Source of the DNA: Cryptomeria japonica
Taxonomy: Eukaryota; Streptophyta; Pinopsida; Cupressales; Cupressaceae
DNA length: 64,000 nucleotides
Assembly (NCBI RefSeq): GCF_030272615.1
Contig: NC_081411.1
Location: 187,371,449-187,435,448 of the forward strand
Direction of reading: 5' to 3'
This document shows positions 11,401 to 23,578 of the stretch, piece by piece. The position numbers and the translations under genes were made by a program. Under the pieces are notes generated by a model. The model was not told the DNA's origin and made no database searches. It saw only the letters and a program-made list of their open reading frames with translations. Each line of letters starts with the position of its first letter. Within the stretch, counting starts at the first letter, position 1.

Positions 11401-13180
11401 AAACTAAATGATGCCAAGAGGAGATACTCATCCTATGACTTGGAGAGATATGCTTTGGTTTAGTCATTGAAGAAAAGTGGAGGCACTATTTATTAACTAA
11501 AAAGTTCATAGTTTTTACTGATAATCAGGCACTTAGTTTCATAAATAGTCAAGAGAAGTTAAACCACCAACACATGAAGTGGGTAGAAACCCTACAAGCT
11601 TTCACCTTCAACCTCAAGCACAAAAAGGGGGTCAAGAAAAAAATTATAGATGCTTTGAGCAGGAGGGTCTTAACCATCAACCAAATCAAGATGGAAAGTG
11701 TTGGCATTGACTCCTTGAAGAACATGTATGATGTTGATGAAGACTTTGGAGAGATCTACAAGGTATGTGAGTCTTTTGGTAACCGATATCATGTTGAATT
11801 TTCTGAATTTATGATACAAGATGGATTGCTATTTAAAGGTGGACAATTATGCATTTGTAAGTCTTCAATGAGACTGAATATCATTAGGTAGAAGCATTGT
11901 GGAGAAATGGCAGGTGATTTTGGTCTTGACAAGACCCTTGACCTTGTGAAAAGACATTACTACTAGCCTAAGTTGCAGGCAAATGTAAGGAAGTTTGTGG
12001 AGACATGTGTAATCTGTCAAAAGCCAAGGGGAAATCCACCAACACATGCTTGTACCAACCCTTACCCATTCCTTCTAGGCCATGGGATAGGATAAGCATG
12101 GATTTTGTGTTGGGTCTGCCTAGAACAAGGAGGGGATTTGACAGTGTCTTTGTAGTGGTGGACAAATTTAGCAAAATGGCTCATTTCTTGTCATGTAAAA
12201 CCTCTTGTGATGCCTCATATGTTGTAGACTTGTTCTTCAAAGAAATATTCTAGATACATGGGTTGCCTCTAAACATAGTTTCAGACATGGATGTGAAGTT
12301 CATAGGTCGCTTTTGGAGGACTCTTTGGAAGAAGTTGGGAACTAACCTAGCTTTCTCATCAGCCTACCATCCTCAAATAGATGGGAAAACTATAGTTGTC
12401 AATAGGTCCTTGGGGAACCTATTAAGATGTTTGACAAGACAATATGGAGAGAAATGGGACAATATACTATCACAGGAAGAGTTCTCATACAATGACACCA
12501 TAAATAGGAGCACAGGGAAGTCTCCTTTCCAAATTGTGTATGGCATCCACCCAAGGGGTGTATTGGAGTTGAGGGATTTGCCCAAGGAAGATCCCATTAG
12601 TGCAGATGGTGAAGCTTTTGCATCAGCCATTAAGGAGGTACATGACCAAGTGAAGTCTCATCTCCAACAATCTACAGTGAAGTACAAGGCTTATGCTGAC
12701 AAGAAAAAGAGGGATGTGTAGTTTAGTGTTGGGGACTTGGTATGGGTACATTTGAAGAAAGAGAGAATCCCAAAGGGTAAGCACACCAAGCTCATGCAAA
12801 GGAAGATTGGACCATGACAAATTTTGAAGAAATGTGGGCATAATGCTTATGAAATCCAACTCCCTCCTGATCTTGGATTGTCACCCATTTTCAATGTGTG
12901 TGATCTTATACTTTTCAAAGGTAATGGTAATGAAGAAGAAGAACCAATACCCTTTGCAGCAGATGATGATATTCCAAAGCATGATTCACCAAAGTTGAGC
13001 AAGATTATAGACACTAGAGTCACAAACAGGACAAGGAACAAGGATTAAATTGATTATTTAGTGGCTTGGTAGGGAAAACCATACTTTGAAGCAGTTTGGA
13101 TGACTAAAAAACAAATTTCCAACCATGGTGTAGACCTCCAAACTCTGATCTCAAGTGGGCTTGAGATCTCTTCTCCCAGG
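8492..13180 (+). pseudogene. G1 gag-pol polyprotein with C-terminal chromodomain remnant, broken
   Basis: Starting at ATG 8492, nearly the whole polyprotein stays in one frame and is broken mainly by stop codons. Gag shows a CCHC knuckle CYNCNEEGHMANRC (9512-9553). Protease has LIDSGSTKNF (Asp codon at 9812). RT has YLDD at 10880-10891 and FTKMDLKSGYHQIRI upstream. RNase H follows near 11320. Integrase has its zinc region near 11890-12010 and core motifs SMDFVLGLP and VSDMDVKF; where the third acidic residue is expected the text reads HPQIDGKTIVVNR, with Ile instead of Glu. Residues IDYLVAW..GKPYFEAVWMT (13050-13115) look like a chromodomain, which would guide integration to chromatin. Frame changes occur only between about 11400 and 12030. 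I count about 21 in-frame stops, about 16 of them TAG. Confidence 0.93.
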
Positions 13181-13185
13181 GAGTA

Positions 13186-14680
13186 TGGTGCAAGAGCACC
13201 TCTTCAACAATAAAATCATGGATCTGAGGATGAAGACTAGGATCATAGTGTTTTTCTTAGTGTCTTGTGTTAATGGAAGCTCCATGTATTCACTAAAGAC
13301 CCCACCATGTAAAACAATGTCACTGATTAGGCAACTTGATAAGCCAATTGGGACAATGTGGTCAATAGGGGTAGTAGGAAGTTTTTTTTTATGTTTGATG
13401 ATTTTTTAGGTTGTCTTAGTGGTGTTTGGTGATAAAAGTTGTGTGGATCCGAAACTTGTAGTGTTTGACAACTTTTATGCAAAATGCAACTTTGAGAGCA
13501 AAAGTGCAACTTTTCAAAATATGATTGATGTAAGCCTTTCAATGGCTCCACCCTCATCCAAATTTGGTTGGTAACCTTTGGAGAGGTCTATAAGCCTTTT
13601 GGACACAATTCCCAAGGTTATATAAGTTGTGGTTTGAAGTTTTGATGCAATAAGACACAAATAAAACTAAGTTTTCCCAGAAATTCCGAGTTTGCAGAGA
13701 TTGTATACCCTTGTACGGATTGAATTGAGAAAAACCATTCATGGAATAGTTGAAGGGATGAATCACCTTTGATTTGGAGGTGGTGTGAGACTTTGATCAT
13801 TTCTTAGTAGGGAGAACCCTTTATTTTTCTGACTATAACTCGGAAAGTAAGGGTTTGGCTAGGGTTTTAGCAAAAAAAGGCCATATCTTGCATTCTTTCC
13901 ATCTAGAAGCTTCTTCCTTTGGTGGAGCACAGGATTGGCCTATGTATTTTAGGATTTTCATGGGTTTTTTCAGGGAAGAATTGGTTATGTGGAGAAAGAG
14001 ATAAATCTAGGTAGGCATCTCCATGTGACTGTCTTAAGCAAAATTAGGACAGTTGTCTTAAAATCTGATAGCGGTGGATTCCAGGCTTGCAACCAAGGAA
14101 CTAGAGGTTATTCACCATTCCCCACATGCTCATAATTTTTTTATGCATTTGGGATACCAGTGATGGGGGTTGCTTTGCAATTTAGGCCTAATCGCCCTAA
14201 TTAGGTCTCTAGGCTTCTAAGGGGTTAAGACCCTTAGGTTGTAGATTTTGCCAACCCATTTTGGGGATGAGTGTAACTCCCAAAAGGGTATCTGGAATGG
14301 TGAGTATTTTGTTAGAGTGTGTGGAATATTTTGGAGTTAAGGTCAATTCTCTCGCTAAATAGGGCTATTAGCCTAGGGGGTAGGTTTCCAAAGGAGGTAT
14401 AAGGATTTGAAGACAAAACCTTAAACCAACACTTGGAACAGTTCTTAGTAGTCATGAGTGGACCAATTCCAAAGCCCTTAAGAGAAGGAGTCACTGGTGA
14501 TGCATGTTAGAGAAGTTGAAGCCATTTACTCGTCTTGAGTAGGTGTTAGGCTTGAGTAGTGGATAGTAGTTCAAAACCTTAAGATGTGGAGTCTTTCCTT
14601 GTAGGGTCATTTTTGTCATTTGAAGGGTCAGACCATAACCTTTTGGACTTTTCCTTAGGTGTAAGAAGGCCTCTGCATTA
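13186..14680 (+). repeat. G1 3' LTR (1,495 bp)
   Basis: It starts TGGTGCAAGAGC right after the purine-rich CCCAGGGAGTA and ends CTCTGCATTA, followed by TSD ATTAT. The terminal CA has become TA. Confidence 0.94.
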
Positions 14681-14685
14681 ATTAT

Positions 14686-15119
14686 GACACTAATCCTAAA
14701 CTTAAATGAAAAGGATGTTAGTATTGAAATGATAATCAATATAGATAAAGAAATTTGTGGTTTTTATGATGATAATGCTTCCACTAATATAGTTAATTTT
14801 TTATGATTGCATGAATATATTTGTATGGATGATTAGATGGAAAGGGATGATATCACATCATTGGAGACAACATGTGATGTGAAAATCCCCTTGCCATGAA
14901 TTTAATATATTGGTTTCTTATAACATGTGTATGAGGATACCTAGGTATAATGTGGAAATACTTTGATTGTGCTAATTAAGAGATGATCACTTAATGATAC
15001 TTTTCTAATGTTATAAGGTGTCAATAAAAAGTGGATTGTTATAACCATGTTTATTATATGATATTTACAAATGATTTAGTCTCTAGGGTAATGACTTCTA
15101 TGTCTATTCTTTTGGTTAT
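14686..15119. other. Unassigned 434 bp between G1 and A/B
   Basis: AT-rich, with no long ORF, LTR signal or repeat I recognise. Removing G1 and its TSD joins it to the LTR remnant at 6213-6951, so it could be internal sequence of that older element or host DNA. Confidence 0.4.
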
Positions 15120-18100
15120 TCAAGGAACACAATCGACCACTGAGAGGGGTGTTGGTTCCCAAAAATGGACGAAGGGCTTACACTGCTTATAGTGTATAGA
15201 CCAATCTGATTTCCTCCAAATATCTATGGATATCCACCTCCAAATATCAATATATGTTAGGCTTGGGCCAACAATAACAAGGACGGAGGGTCATCTTGCA
15301 CTTTAGGCTCTGCAGAACCAGGGAGGGTGACCCCTTTAGTAAGGAATTCCTGCTCTCCGCAAGGATATTCAGGAACTTACTAAAAACAAAGTAGATTATC
15401 TCATAATAAAACTCAACAAAAAGGGAGAATTCTCAAGGATAGTAAGTCCTTTAGTGATCCTCAACCTTAACCTGGAGTATGAGAGATGGTGAGACTATTT
15501 TCAGAAAATACATAAATCTTAGCAAATGATTGTTCTGATTGTTTATAAGATTCGTTTTGAGAGATCATGAAGAAGATAAAACCGGAAAATTGATAACCTA
15601 ATTAGATTTTCTATCTAATACCAATGCCTTATTCATTTGGGCTGTAGAGTCTATGAAAAGTGTTGCTGAAAATCTAATAAAACTTCATCTAATAATTGGT
15701 CTTTCCTTGAAATAAAACTACCTTGCAGTATTACTCTGCTTATGATCCTTTATTTTAACTACTTATCAAATCCCATGGCAAGCCTTATTTTCTCTGTAAT
15801 CTTATTCGAGCATTTTAATTAACCCCTTGGACTAAAGCATTGAATAGGAGAGTACATACATCATAACAATGCAATAAACAAAAGAAACCCTTGATCCCAT
15901 TTTGCTTAAAAGAAGATAAAATCGCACATAGGAGAGTAAAGATTAGGAAACTATATTTGCATTAATATTATGAGCTATCTTTTATCAGATGATAGCCAAC
16001 AAATTCAAATACAGAGTAACCCATTTGAAAAGGGGAAACTACAACTATTCTATTACAATTTTGCTCCACAAAATAACATTACAGTCCCTGTTATTTCCTA
16101 CGACTCTCTAGAACTATTTTGGACCTAACCCTACAAAAAAGATCTATTTTATAGAGATCTTTCTTAGAAAAATTTGGACCCTAACTAATGGCCTTGAACT
16201 CCCTTTTATAGAAAAAAAGGGAGTGACAAGCTTCAAGCCATAAGACACTTGTCAACAGAACTGAGACTTAAAGGCTGTACACAATTCTTGTTACAAATCA
16301 TTCCTTATCTGCATGTTGGCACCTGTGATGAGGTGGAACCAAAATTTCCAACTAATTATTGGTAGAAACAAAAATACTTGAGTCGTGCCAATATCACCCA
16401 GACACTCTTGGATGGACCTTGAGATGTTCATTTTGTTCCATAGTATTTCTCTTTCTGAAAAGGAAAATAAATCTCAGCATGAAACAAGACTTTCCCTCCA
16501 AATTAAAGGAAAATCTCCAACCTTTATGCCTCGGATCAGAGAAAATGGAAAGAGAAGCTTGAGGGTAAATAGGATTTGTTGAGAAGGCATTGCAACTTCC
16601 CTAATGCTACAGAGATGACTGGCTACCGGTCCTCACCCGAACAAATCCTTCTTTCAATTCCCCACGAGCTCCCTCTTGGAACACTCTTCCAACAAAATTC
16701 TGAGTAAGATCGGGGAATAGGCCTAAAGTGACTTTTCTTGAAAAGAAAAGAATTTAACACCCCCTCTAGAAATCCCCTGATATTTCACGTCCCCTGTGGC
16801 AATGAACAAAGTCAAACCAGAGAAATATCATCCATCCAATGTCATAAAATACACAACGACTCCATTCATAGCTCCGTTCGAACACCATCCTCTTACAGAT
16901 GAAAAATTATTCTCAGAAAGATGAAAAAACATTTGTTTCTAGCCATTTTATCATCCGCCTAGTGAATTTATAACCATAAATTCCTTCTAAAATGGCAATG
17001 CTAATCCATGTGAAGAATCATCACTTTGATATCTTCTACTCAACCTATCAGCTATGGATTCTAGCAATTATGCCTATAACTCATGTCACCACCATTTCCT
17101 AGGCCATCACTCCATTTCTATTGGCATGCATTCACCTTATGTGAATGATTTTATTCTAATCTTATTCCTCTTTTCAGTGTACAATCTCCTGCTTCAGGAT
17201 TTTTGTCAACAAGTAAATCTCAGAAATCATCAGAGAACTCATGATTCGTCACACCTGAACTAGAAGCTTATCCAAATCCTTTCACATCTTTGAGCTATCA
17301 TCTTTGACTGTCAAATCAATCCTGAATCGACAAGTCTGAATCTCATTCATTCTGCCCTTTCCCATGAGCTATAACCGGTGCCTCCAGAAATCCCTCCAAA
17401 CTTCTCATTTGAAACTCAGCCGTAGATCTCATCTAACTTGGCAAATTTAATGGTCATTCCCTACCAACTTAGCAGCTTTACTTTCCAAGTGTATCTGTGG
17501 ACCTGCAAAATCTTGACTGGATAACGCCATATCATTCTTCGACCTAGCTCCATTAGCAACCTCCTTGCAAACCCTCCCGATCAGACACGGACACGTGGCA
17601 TAATCTCATGATACCGTGGTTCATAACAACCTTGCAAATTCCATTGCGGGAATACGAGGGTCATCCAATCTATTCGATCTTTACCACTTTGCATAGTGCC
17701 CGCCAACTCCTTTAGGACTTAAAAGTCGAGCACCTTTTACATTAAGAAAATACATCCTCGTTCATTCTAAGCATGTGCAAATTGATGGGACTATTAGTAT
17801 ACCGGCCTTTACCACCTGCAAACCAGTATTACAAAGCTTTTGATCGGTTGTGCTACTAACCCTACCGGTTTCGCTGATAACATGTGGCATCATCTTGTGA
17901 TGTCACAGTCATTAAAATCCTCGCATCTTTGATCGTGGGGAAGTGCTAGCCATTAAATCTATCCTTTCTTTAACAGACGGTCGAGGTATTTAGCACTTTC
18001 CAGACTTAGGAAAAAATAAGCACGGGCATTTAAATATTTAGAAGGGAACCGGTAATAGGGAAGTTATGCGCTTGACTTAGGAAATTTCATCTCACGAACC

Positions 18101-21100
18101 GATTGACCAAATTTTTACCTAGGGAAAAAATGGCCCCGTTTATGAAAAAGGTACCCTTGGTTTAAGTGGGAAAAACTAACAACAAAATATATCATTTATA
18201 GGGTTTTCTTCACAAAATTGTAAAATTTTTGATAAATCCTAAACCCTAAGCCTTGAATTGTTCTCAAAGAATATAAGTAACAACCTGAAAATCAATGTTT
18301 TGGGCTAAAATTTGAAAAATTTATGCAGTCAATTTTTTAGGGCTATCAAGGGGGGTGAATCAGTGGTAGAAAAAAACTTTAACTATCTAGATGGTTAAAA
18401 CATTAAAAATCAAGATTATGAAACTATGAGCAGATATATTCAAGTACATTTAGACACACACATAAAATGCAAGCCCATAATACAAGATGTACGAGGAAGA
18501 CCCATGGTGGGGAAAAAACTCAGTGAGAAATGTTGTTGGAGTCTACTGCTCCAATCTAGCCTCACAATGTAATCATTTATTACAATATGTTGAGGGAACC
18601 AATCCAAGGAGCACCAACACCTAAAGTTTATGGGCACCAACCCAAACGAGCACCAACCCAAAAGAGAACCTACCCCTGCTTTGAGAACACACTCATAGAT
18701 TTAGAATGATTCAATAAAAATATTTGATACAATTAAAAGCCTTGTTACGAAAGAGTTTTGTAACACCTTACAAATTCTGCCTTGGAGATTTACCTGATTC
18801 TTTTATGCTCCCTAGCTCTAATAACTGCTCTCTGATATTTGTTATTAATCTCTGTATCCTACTCTAATCACACTTCCTTCTCTTCCTCTCACAATGTATA
18901 TAACCCATTGTGTTATTTGCCATGACTCACTACTATTTGGTCTCAGATCTTCACATTCCACCTCTGTGCACTTCATTGTCTACACTATTGGCTTTATTAA
19001 ATGCTTTGACCCTGTTGAAGACTCTTTGTTCTCTACCTCTATTCTTTGTCTCTATCTCTTCTCTTCTCTCGACTCTCTAATCTCTGCCTCTATATTTTTC
19101 TATCTGCTCACTGCTCTCTTTTGAACTTCTTCTTGTCTCCTCTACACTTCAGACTAATCTGTATGTAATCTCCTTTTACAGGGCAATAACTTCACTAGAT
19201 TCATGTTATGCACACCTTCTTCATCGGCATCTCTACAATGTATCTCTTCTTCTCTGTTGTCTTTCATTTGTTTCAGCAAAGCTTCTTCACTTACTCACAA
19301 ATTTCTCACACCTTGAGAATGGATTTCTCTGCCTGTTGAGGTTCTTCATCTGTTTGATTGTCTTCTTCTCTCTGCCCGTGCTTCACCTTGTTGAGTTCTC
19401 TCTTCACTCTATTCACACACTTTTTACTTTTGTAGCTTCTTATTTTCTCTTGGTTGTGACTCACTCTCCTTCTCAACTACTTGCCATATACTTGTTGAGA
19501 TTTTCTTTTATTTCCACCTCTATCTTTGTCTCAACAAATCAGCTGCCTCAACCAAATCACATTTACTACCCTTCTCAATCAGCTCTGCATCGGAGAATGT
19601 TTTACCTCCAAATACGCATTTTAAAATTAATTCATTTTGTCTCTCTAAGATTTGATTTGTAGTAGATTGGATTTTTCTTTCTTGGACCGAACATCTACAT
19701 TAAATGACTCTTCTCTGATTTCCTGAATGTTCTTTGTACTAGGCTACTATTTTTAGCAAACTCAATCTGTCTAACAGATTTGATTATACCTTTGTCGATC
19801 ACCTTGAGCCCTTCAACCATCTACAACTGATTTTCCACTAATAAAATCTCCATCTTCTCTCGATATGTCCTGATGAGTTAGACGACAACCTCATTAAAAT
19901 CTTCTATCTTCTCTACAAGCACATACTTCTGCATATTAGATTTCATTCTTAACCACTCATCTTTATTTTCATTGTTGAGGTCGCTCAATCAACGTCAGTC
20001 AATTGCCATGTAGATCTCTATGTCTATCGGGCTGGAGATGTGGCATCAAAATCATCTCTATCAGTCAAAACAACATGCAGGGTTTTATCGATGAGACTTG
20101 TTCTCTTGTCACAACAAAGCAGAACTCTTATCGCTATAGCTTTCCAAAGATCTACAAGAGCCAATTTGGGTCATGGTGAAGTGCCATGTTACATCGAAAA
20201 GAAAAGGTGCATCGACAAGACTTAACACAAGTCACACCAAAAAAGCATCATTTTGATGTATCTCCCATAGATAACAAGATGCAAGCTCGATTTTGCCGAA
20301 AGGGCAGGTCTTGGAAAAAGGAATAGATGGGCCTTAACAAATACACATACCTCTCCACGCAAACATTCATTTTTTGATGTGACACTAAATGTGTCACATT
20401 AGAGCCTTTATTCATCCATCGTGGGCCCCATTTCGATATAACACACAATTTGATTAAAGGCAAAAGGGCTCTTTCCGAAACTCCTCTCGCTGGAAAAGAG
20501 AATTAATCACTACATTACCAAAGGCACCCATACATATAGCTCACAAACTAGAATGGATCAATGAATCATCACCTATTGGATACCCATGAACACATGGGTA
20601 AAGTGGGCCCCATATGAACAAGTCATGGTATGGGTGGACAAACAAACGGTCACCACATGGATTCCTCCAGACATGGAGTGAAGTGGACCCAACAGAGATG
20701 ATGACATCACATCATCGAGGATCTCACATACTGATGTGACTTCCATCAGCCACCAAGAGGGAGAAACGGTCTTGCTGAAAGGGCAAGTTATGTTGAAAAG
20801 GCATTTGTTACCACAACCACAGGCCCCACACAAACACATCACACCTGCCACGTAGCTTGAACTCGAGACTCTACCAAGCATGAAAAAGGGACTTCATCAA
20901 GTGTAGAGATATTGCCACTTCATCACCATGTAGACAATTTGACAAAGTGGGCCTGGTCAAGGCCCCCATTAGAGGGAAAGCATTTTGGTGTGACAATAAA
21001 GCCTACTGAAACAAGAAGCGAGTCTTGCTGAAAGGCAAGGTCTCACCGAAAAATTGCGGAACCAAGAGATTTTTGACATGTTTCAATTCTACAACTTGCA

Positions 21101-21607
21101 CACATCAATGGCAATGGATTAGAGACACTATGGGATACCTGTAGAACATGAAACCACCTTGTGTACACCTCTATCCTCTTTAGTGTTCTTACCCTACAGG
21201 GCCACATAACTTTGACAATTTTTACCATGGGATAGCGGGTCAATAAACCTATCACGTTATTGACATCCTCTATTGCATACCCATTGTGTTATGCACTTCA
21301 TTGACATAGTTTCATAGCAAGCCTCTGGTCAATCCTGGCTGCCCAATGCCATTTCAAATCTTGGTCCTCTAACCACCTGCAAGTCCAATATCTTACTCCA
21401 TTTCTTCTCTATCTTATTTGAGGCCATTTAGTCCTACAACCTCCATGCATGTATATTTAACCTGCATAACTTGTTATCCATTGTATCTTCATCTTCCTAT
21501 AGGGCCCTTATCCTTTTTGCACTTCCATCCAGTCTGATCTGCATTCTGGGACACTCATTTTCTACACCTTCCCATATATTGACATCAATGACAATCTAAT
21601 GCCAACA
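15120..21607 (-). repeat. A/B 3' LTR (about 3,284 bp without its insertion)
   Basis: On plus it runs from CAAGGAACACAATCGACC to AATGCCAACA and is interrupted at 15150-18348. It matches 33252-33945 plus 40668-42438. It contains small ORFs up to 108 codons (for example 19336-19662) that I consider non-coding. A dispersed motif similar to CTTGCTGAAAGGGCAAG recurs near 20293, 20771 and 21026. The minus-strand start carries TTGTCATTGATGTCAA (21579-21594). An LTR over 3 kb is long for copia. Confidence 0.8.
15150..18348. mobile_element. 3.2-kb TG..CA insertion, probably a solo LTR, TSD AGGGG
   Basis: It begins TGTTGGTTCCC and ends GGGCTATCA, flanked by AGGGG at 15145-15149 and 18349-18353. Removing it and one TSD copy restores the C-rich/G-rich block seen intact in the homologous LTR at 33268-33296, which proves the boundaries. 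It has no long ORF, no primer site I can find and no terminal direct repeats, so a solo LTR of a long-LTR family is likeliest. On minus there is CCCTATAAATGATAT at about 18190-18208, a possible TATA box. The strand is undecided. Confidence 0.75.
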
Positions 21608-21926
21608 ATCTCCCCCTTTGGCATTGATGTCAATACACTACTCTCTCCCCCTTTGACAACAACAGAAAAGGGTTGGCTACTAGTAGAAATCCATCCTAGG
21701 AGAAACTGCACTACACATATGATCAATACCATGCAGTTTCAATAACACTTGAACTAAATACTTCTCCCCCTTTGAGAAACAAAAATATTGGCATGTTGAT
21801 GGAAATATGCATTCTCTCCCTATGACTAATGCATCAATGTGATGGTGTGCACTTCTGCTGCTTGAAATTTTTTATCTAACTTTCACTCCCTCCCATTCGG
21901 AACATGAGAGTATACATCAATATAGT
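21608..21926 (-). promoter_or_regulatory. A/B polypurine region next to the 3' LTR
   Basis: Reversed purine tracts (CTCCCCCTTTG) occur at 21611-21621, about 21646-21656 and about 21771-21781. The first abuts the LTR and should be the plus-strand primer of a minus-strand element. It is preceded by TTGGCATTGATGTCAA, the module shared with C1, C3 and E. C3 inserted after 21926; the region continues at 29508. Confidence 0.75.
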
Positions 21927-23508
21927 TGTTGGCATTATGTGAATTGGCATGAAGACATAATGATATTGTATGTTGTCATTGATGTCAATATGAGACATGA
22001 TGTGAACCGGCACATGTGATAGGTGAAAAGAGAGAGGAACCGGCATATGTATGAACCGGTTTATATGCCAAAGTGAAGCGGTATATTTGTTCAAGGTGAA
22101 CTGGCATATAGTTATGGGAACCAACACATGAAAGCATTGTATGACTACCGGTTGGTAGGTAGCTTCCACTTCAGGATTTCCGGTTGGAGTACCTCAAGTC
22201 CATGCAACTCAATTGGTGATCTTCATGTGATGAGTTAGCAGTATAATGGAGGACAGATCGTATTGCCACGTAAGCTCTGTGCACATGAAGGATCTTGCAT
22301 AAAGAAGACTATTCCTATCTACCTTGGGAATGTGTGAAGTCTTTCAAATGGTGATAACGCGTGATGGGTTATCAGCCGCCATGAAATCGGTGGATAATGG
22401 ACGATGGAGAATGTCTTGAGATCGATTCAAGACTGTTGCATTTAATGTAGTATGATTCAACAGTCAGGATTGAACTGCCTGAATTGCTTAACCTAACAGG
22501 TTTAGGGTTTAGGGTTTTTGCTATCAACCTGTCTATTTCCTATAAGGTCGATGTTGTGTTTCTTTCTAGGGTTGTTGGCAAAAGTTGTGTGTGTGTATCC
22601 TAGGGAAGTGATACGTGATTCTTGCTAGACCAAAGGAGAGAAGAGATACCTACAAAGTGAATGTGTAGAAGGTGAAGAGGAGCCAAAATGGATCTGCATT
22701 AGCATTGAGTGTTGCTACCAGATCATTGTAATTCCTGTTGATCTCTAACCACTTCAACAGTTATAAAATCCCCTAACAGGGTAGCCTTAACTGGCTTGTT
22801 GCAAAATCCCCTAACAGGGTGGTCTTAAAAGGCTTGATTCAAATCCCTTAACTGGGTAACTCGAGGTTAATGAGTTCTGAGAAGCTATAGAGCTCTGGAG
22901 ATCCTTTAGCTATTGAGTTCTTAAAATCCTCTAACAAGGTGACCCTACCGGGTTTAACCCTTAACCAAGTGATCCCTAACAGGATTGGTTCCTAGCAGAA
23001 CCTATTGTAATGTCTTTAACCGGACAAGGCTCCTAACAGAGTGGACTTCAAAAGAGTTCAAAAGCAACTTGTGGGTATTCATCCCCACCATGGTTTTTCC
23101 CAGTTGGGTTTCCACGTGAAAAATATGTGTGTCATGTGTGATGCTTCTGTCTTGTGATGCTTTGTTATTACCTGTTGAGCACATGATGGTTCTATGTTTT
23201 ACGCCTATCTATAAAACATGTTGAACCAACTGTTGTGAAGATCAGATAATAGTCTACCTGTTCATGCATGAGGGTGTAATGGTATTGTAGTATTGAGCTA
23301 AGAGGAAATATTAGTGAGTGATTGGTTTATGATTGTTTTAGGAGTTCTGGGTCTTACCGGTTGCACTCTGCTTCAGCTAATATCACTGCTTGTAGTCATT
23401 TCAAGTATTATTTGTCCAATCGGTTTTGGACTCTATTTTTGTTTGTACTGATTCACCCCCCCCCTCTCAGTACCGGTTTGGTACTATTGGTTCATCATTG
23501 AGTTATCA
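21927..23508 (+). repeat. C3 5' LTR (1,582 bp)
   Basis: It runs from TGTTGGCATTATG to GAGTTATCA. TTGTCATTGATGTCAA lies at 21973-21988. Between about 22755 and 23045 it holds about eight degenerate copies of AATCCCYTAACNGGGTGR. ACCGGT-type palindromes are frequent. The hairpin with the C-rich loop is at 23445-23473. Confidence 0.95.
23445..23473 (+). promoter_or_regulatory. Hairpin with C-rich loop near the LTR 3' end (C3)
   Basis: GTACTGA (23445-23451) pairs exactly with TCAGTAC (23467-23473) around TTCACCCCCCCCCTC. The 3' LTR repeats it near 29437-29467 with a longer C run. The stem bases differ from C1 but remain complementary. Confidence 0.7.
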
Positions 23509-23510
23509 AT

Positions 23511-23522
23511 TGGTATCAGAGC
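23511..23522 (+). promoter_or_regulatory. C3 primer binding site (initiator-Met tRNA)
   Basis: TGGTATCAGAGC, two bases after the LTR end, matches the standard plant site exactly. Confidence 0.93.
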
Positions 23523-23544
23523 ACCTCCAGGTCCTCTGTGTTGT

Positions 23545-23571
23545 AAGTTTAACCGCTTGAGGAAAAGATCC
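23545..23571 (+). promoter_or_regulatory. Leader motif in C3
   Basis: AAGTTTAACCGCTTGAGG followed by AAAAGATCC stands just before the gag start at 23579, as in C1 and H. Confidence 0.6.
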
Positions 23572-23578
23572 TAGTCAA

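Larger units (their letters stand above)
6952..14680 (+). mobile_element. G1: full-length Ty3/gypsy retrotransposon, chromovirus type
   Basis: It has two LTRs of about 1.49 kb, a tRNA-Met primer site, and gag, protease, RT, RNase H and integrase in gypsy order with a chromodomain-like tail. It is flanked by a perfect 5-bp TSD, ATTAT, at 6947-6951 and 14681-14685. The 5' LTR ends GCATCA but the 3' LTR ends GCATTA; reading that last T as a C-to-T change is what makes the TSD line up. The chromovirus call rests on the IDYLVAW..GKP..AVW tail. Confidence 0.95.

Noticed and set aside
19336..19662. 108-codon plus-strand ORF (hydrophobic, Phe/Leu-rich)
   Set aside because: It lies in the A/B LTR, is pyrimidine-rich by composition, and is not kept intact in the other LTR (41100-41366).
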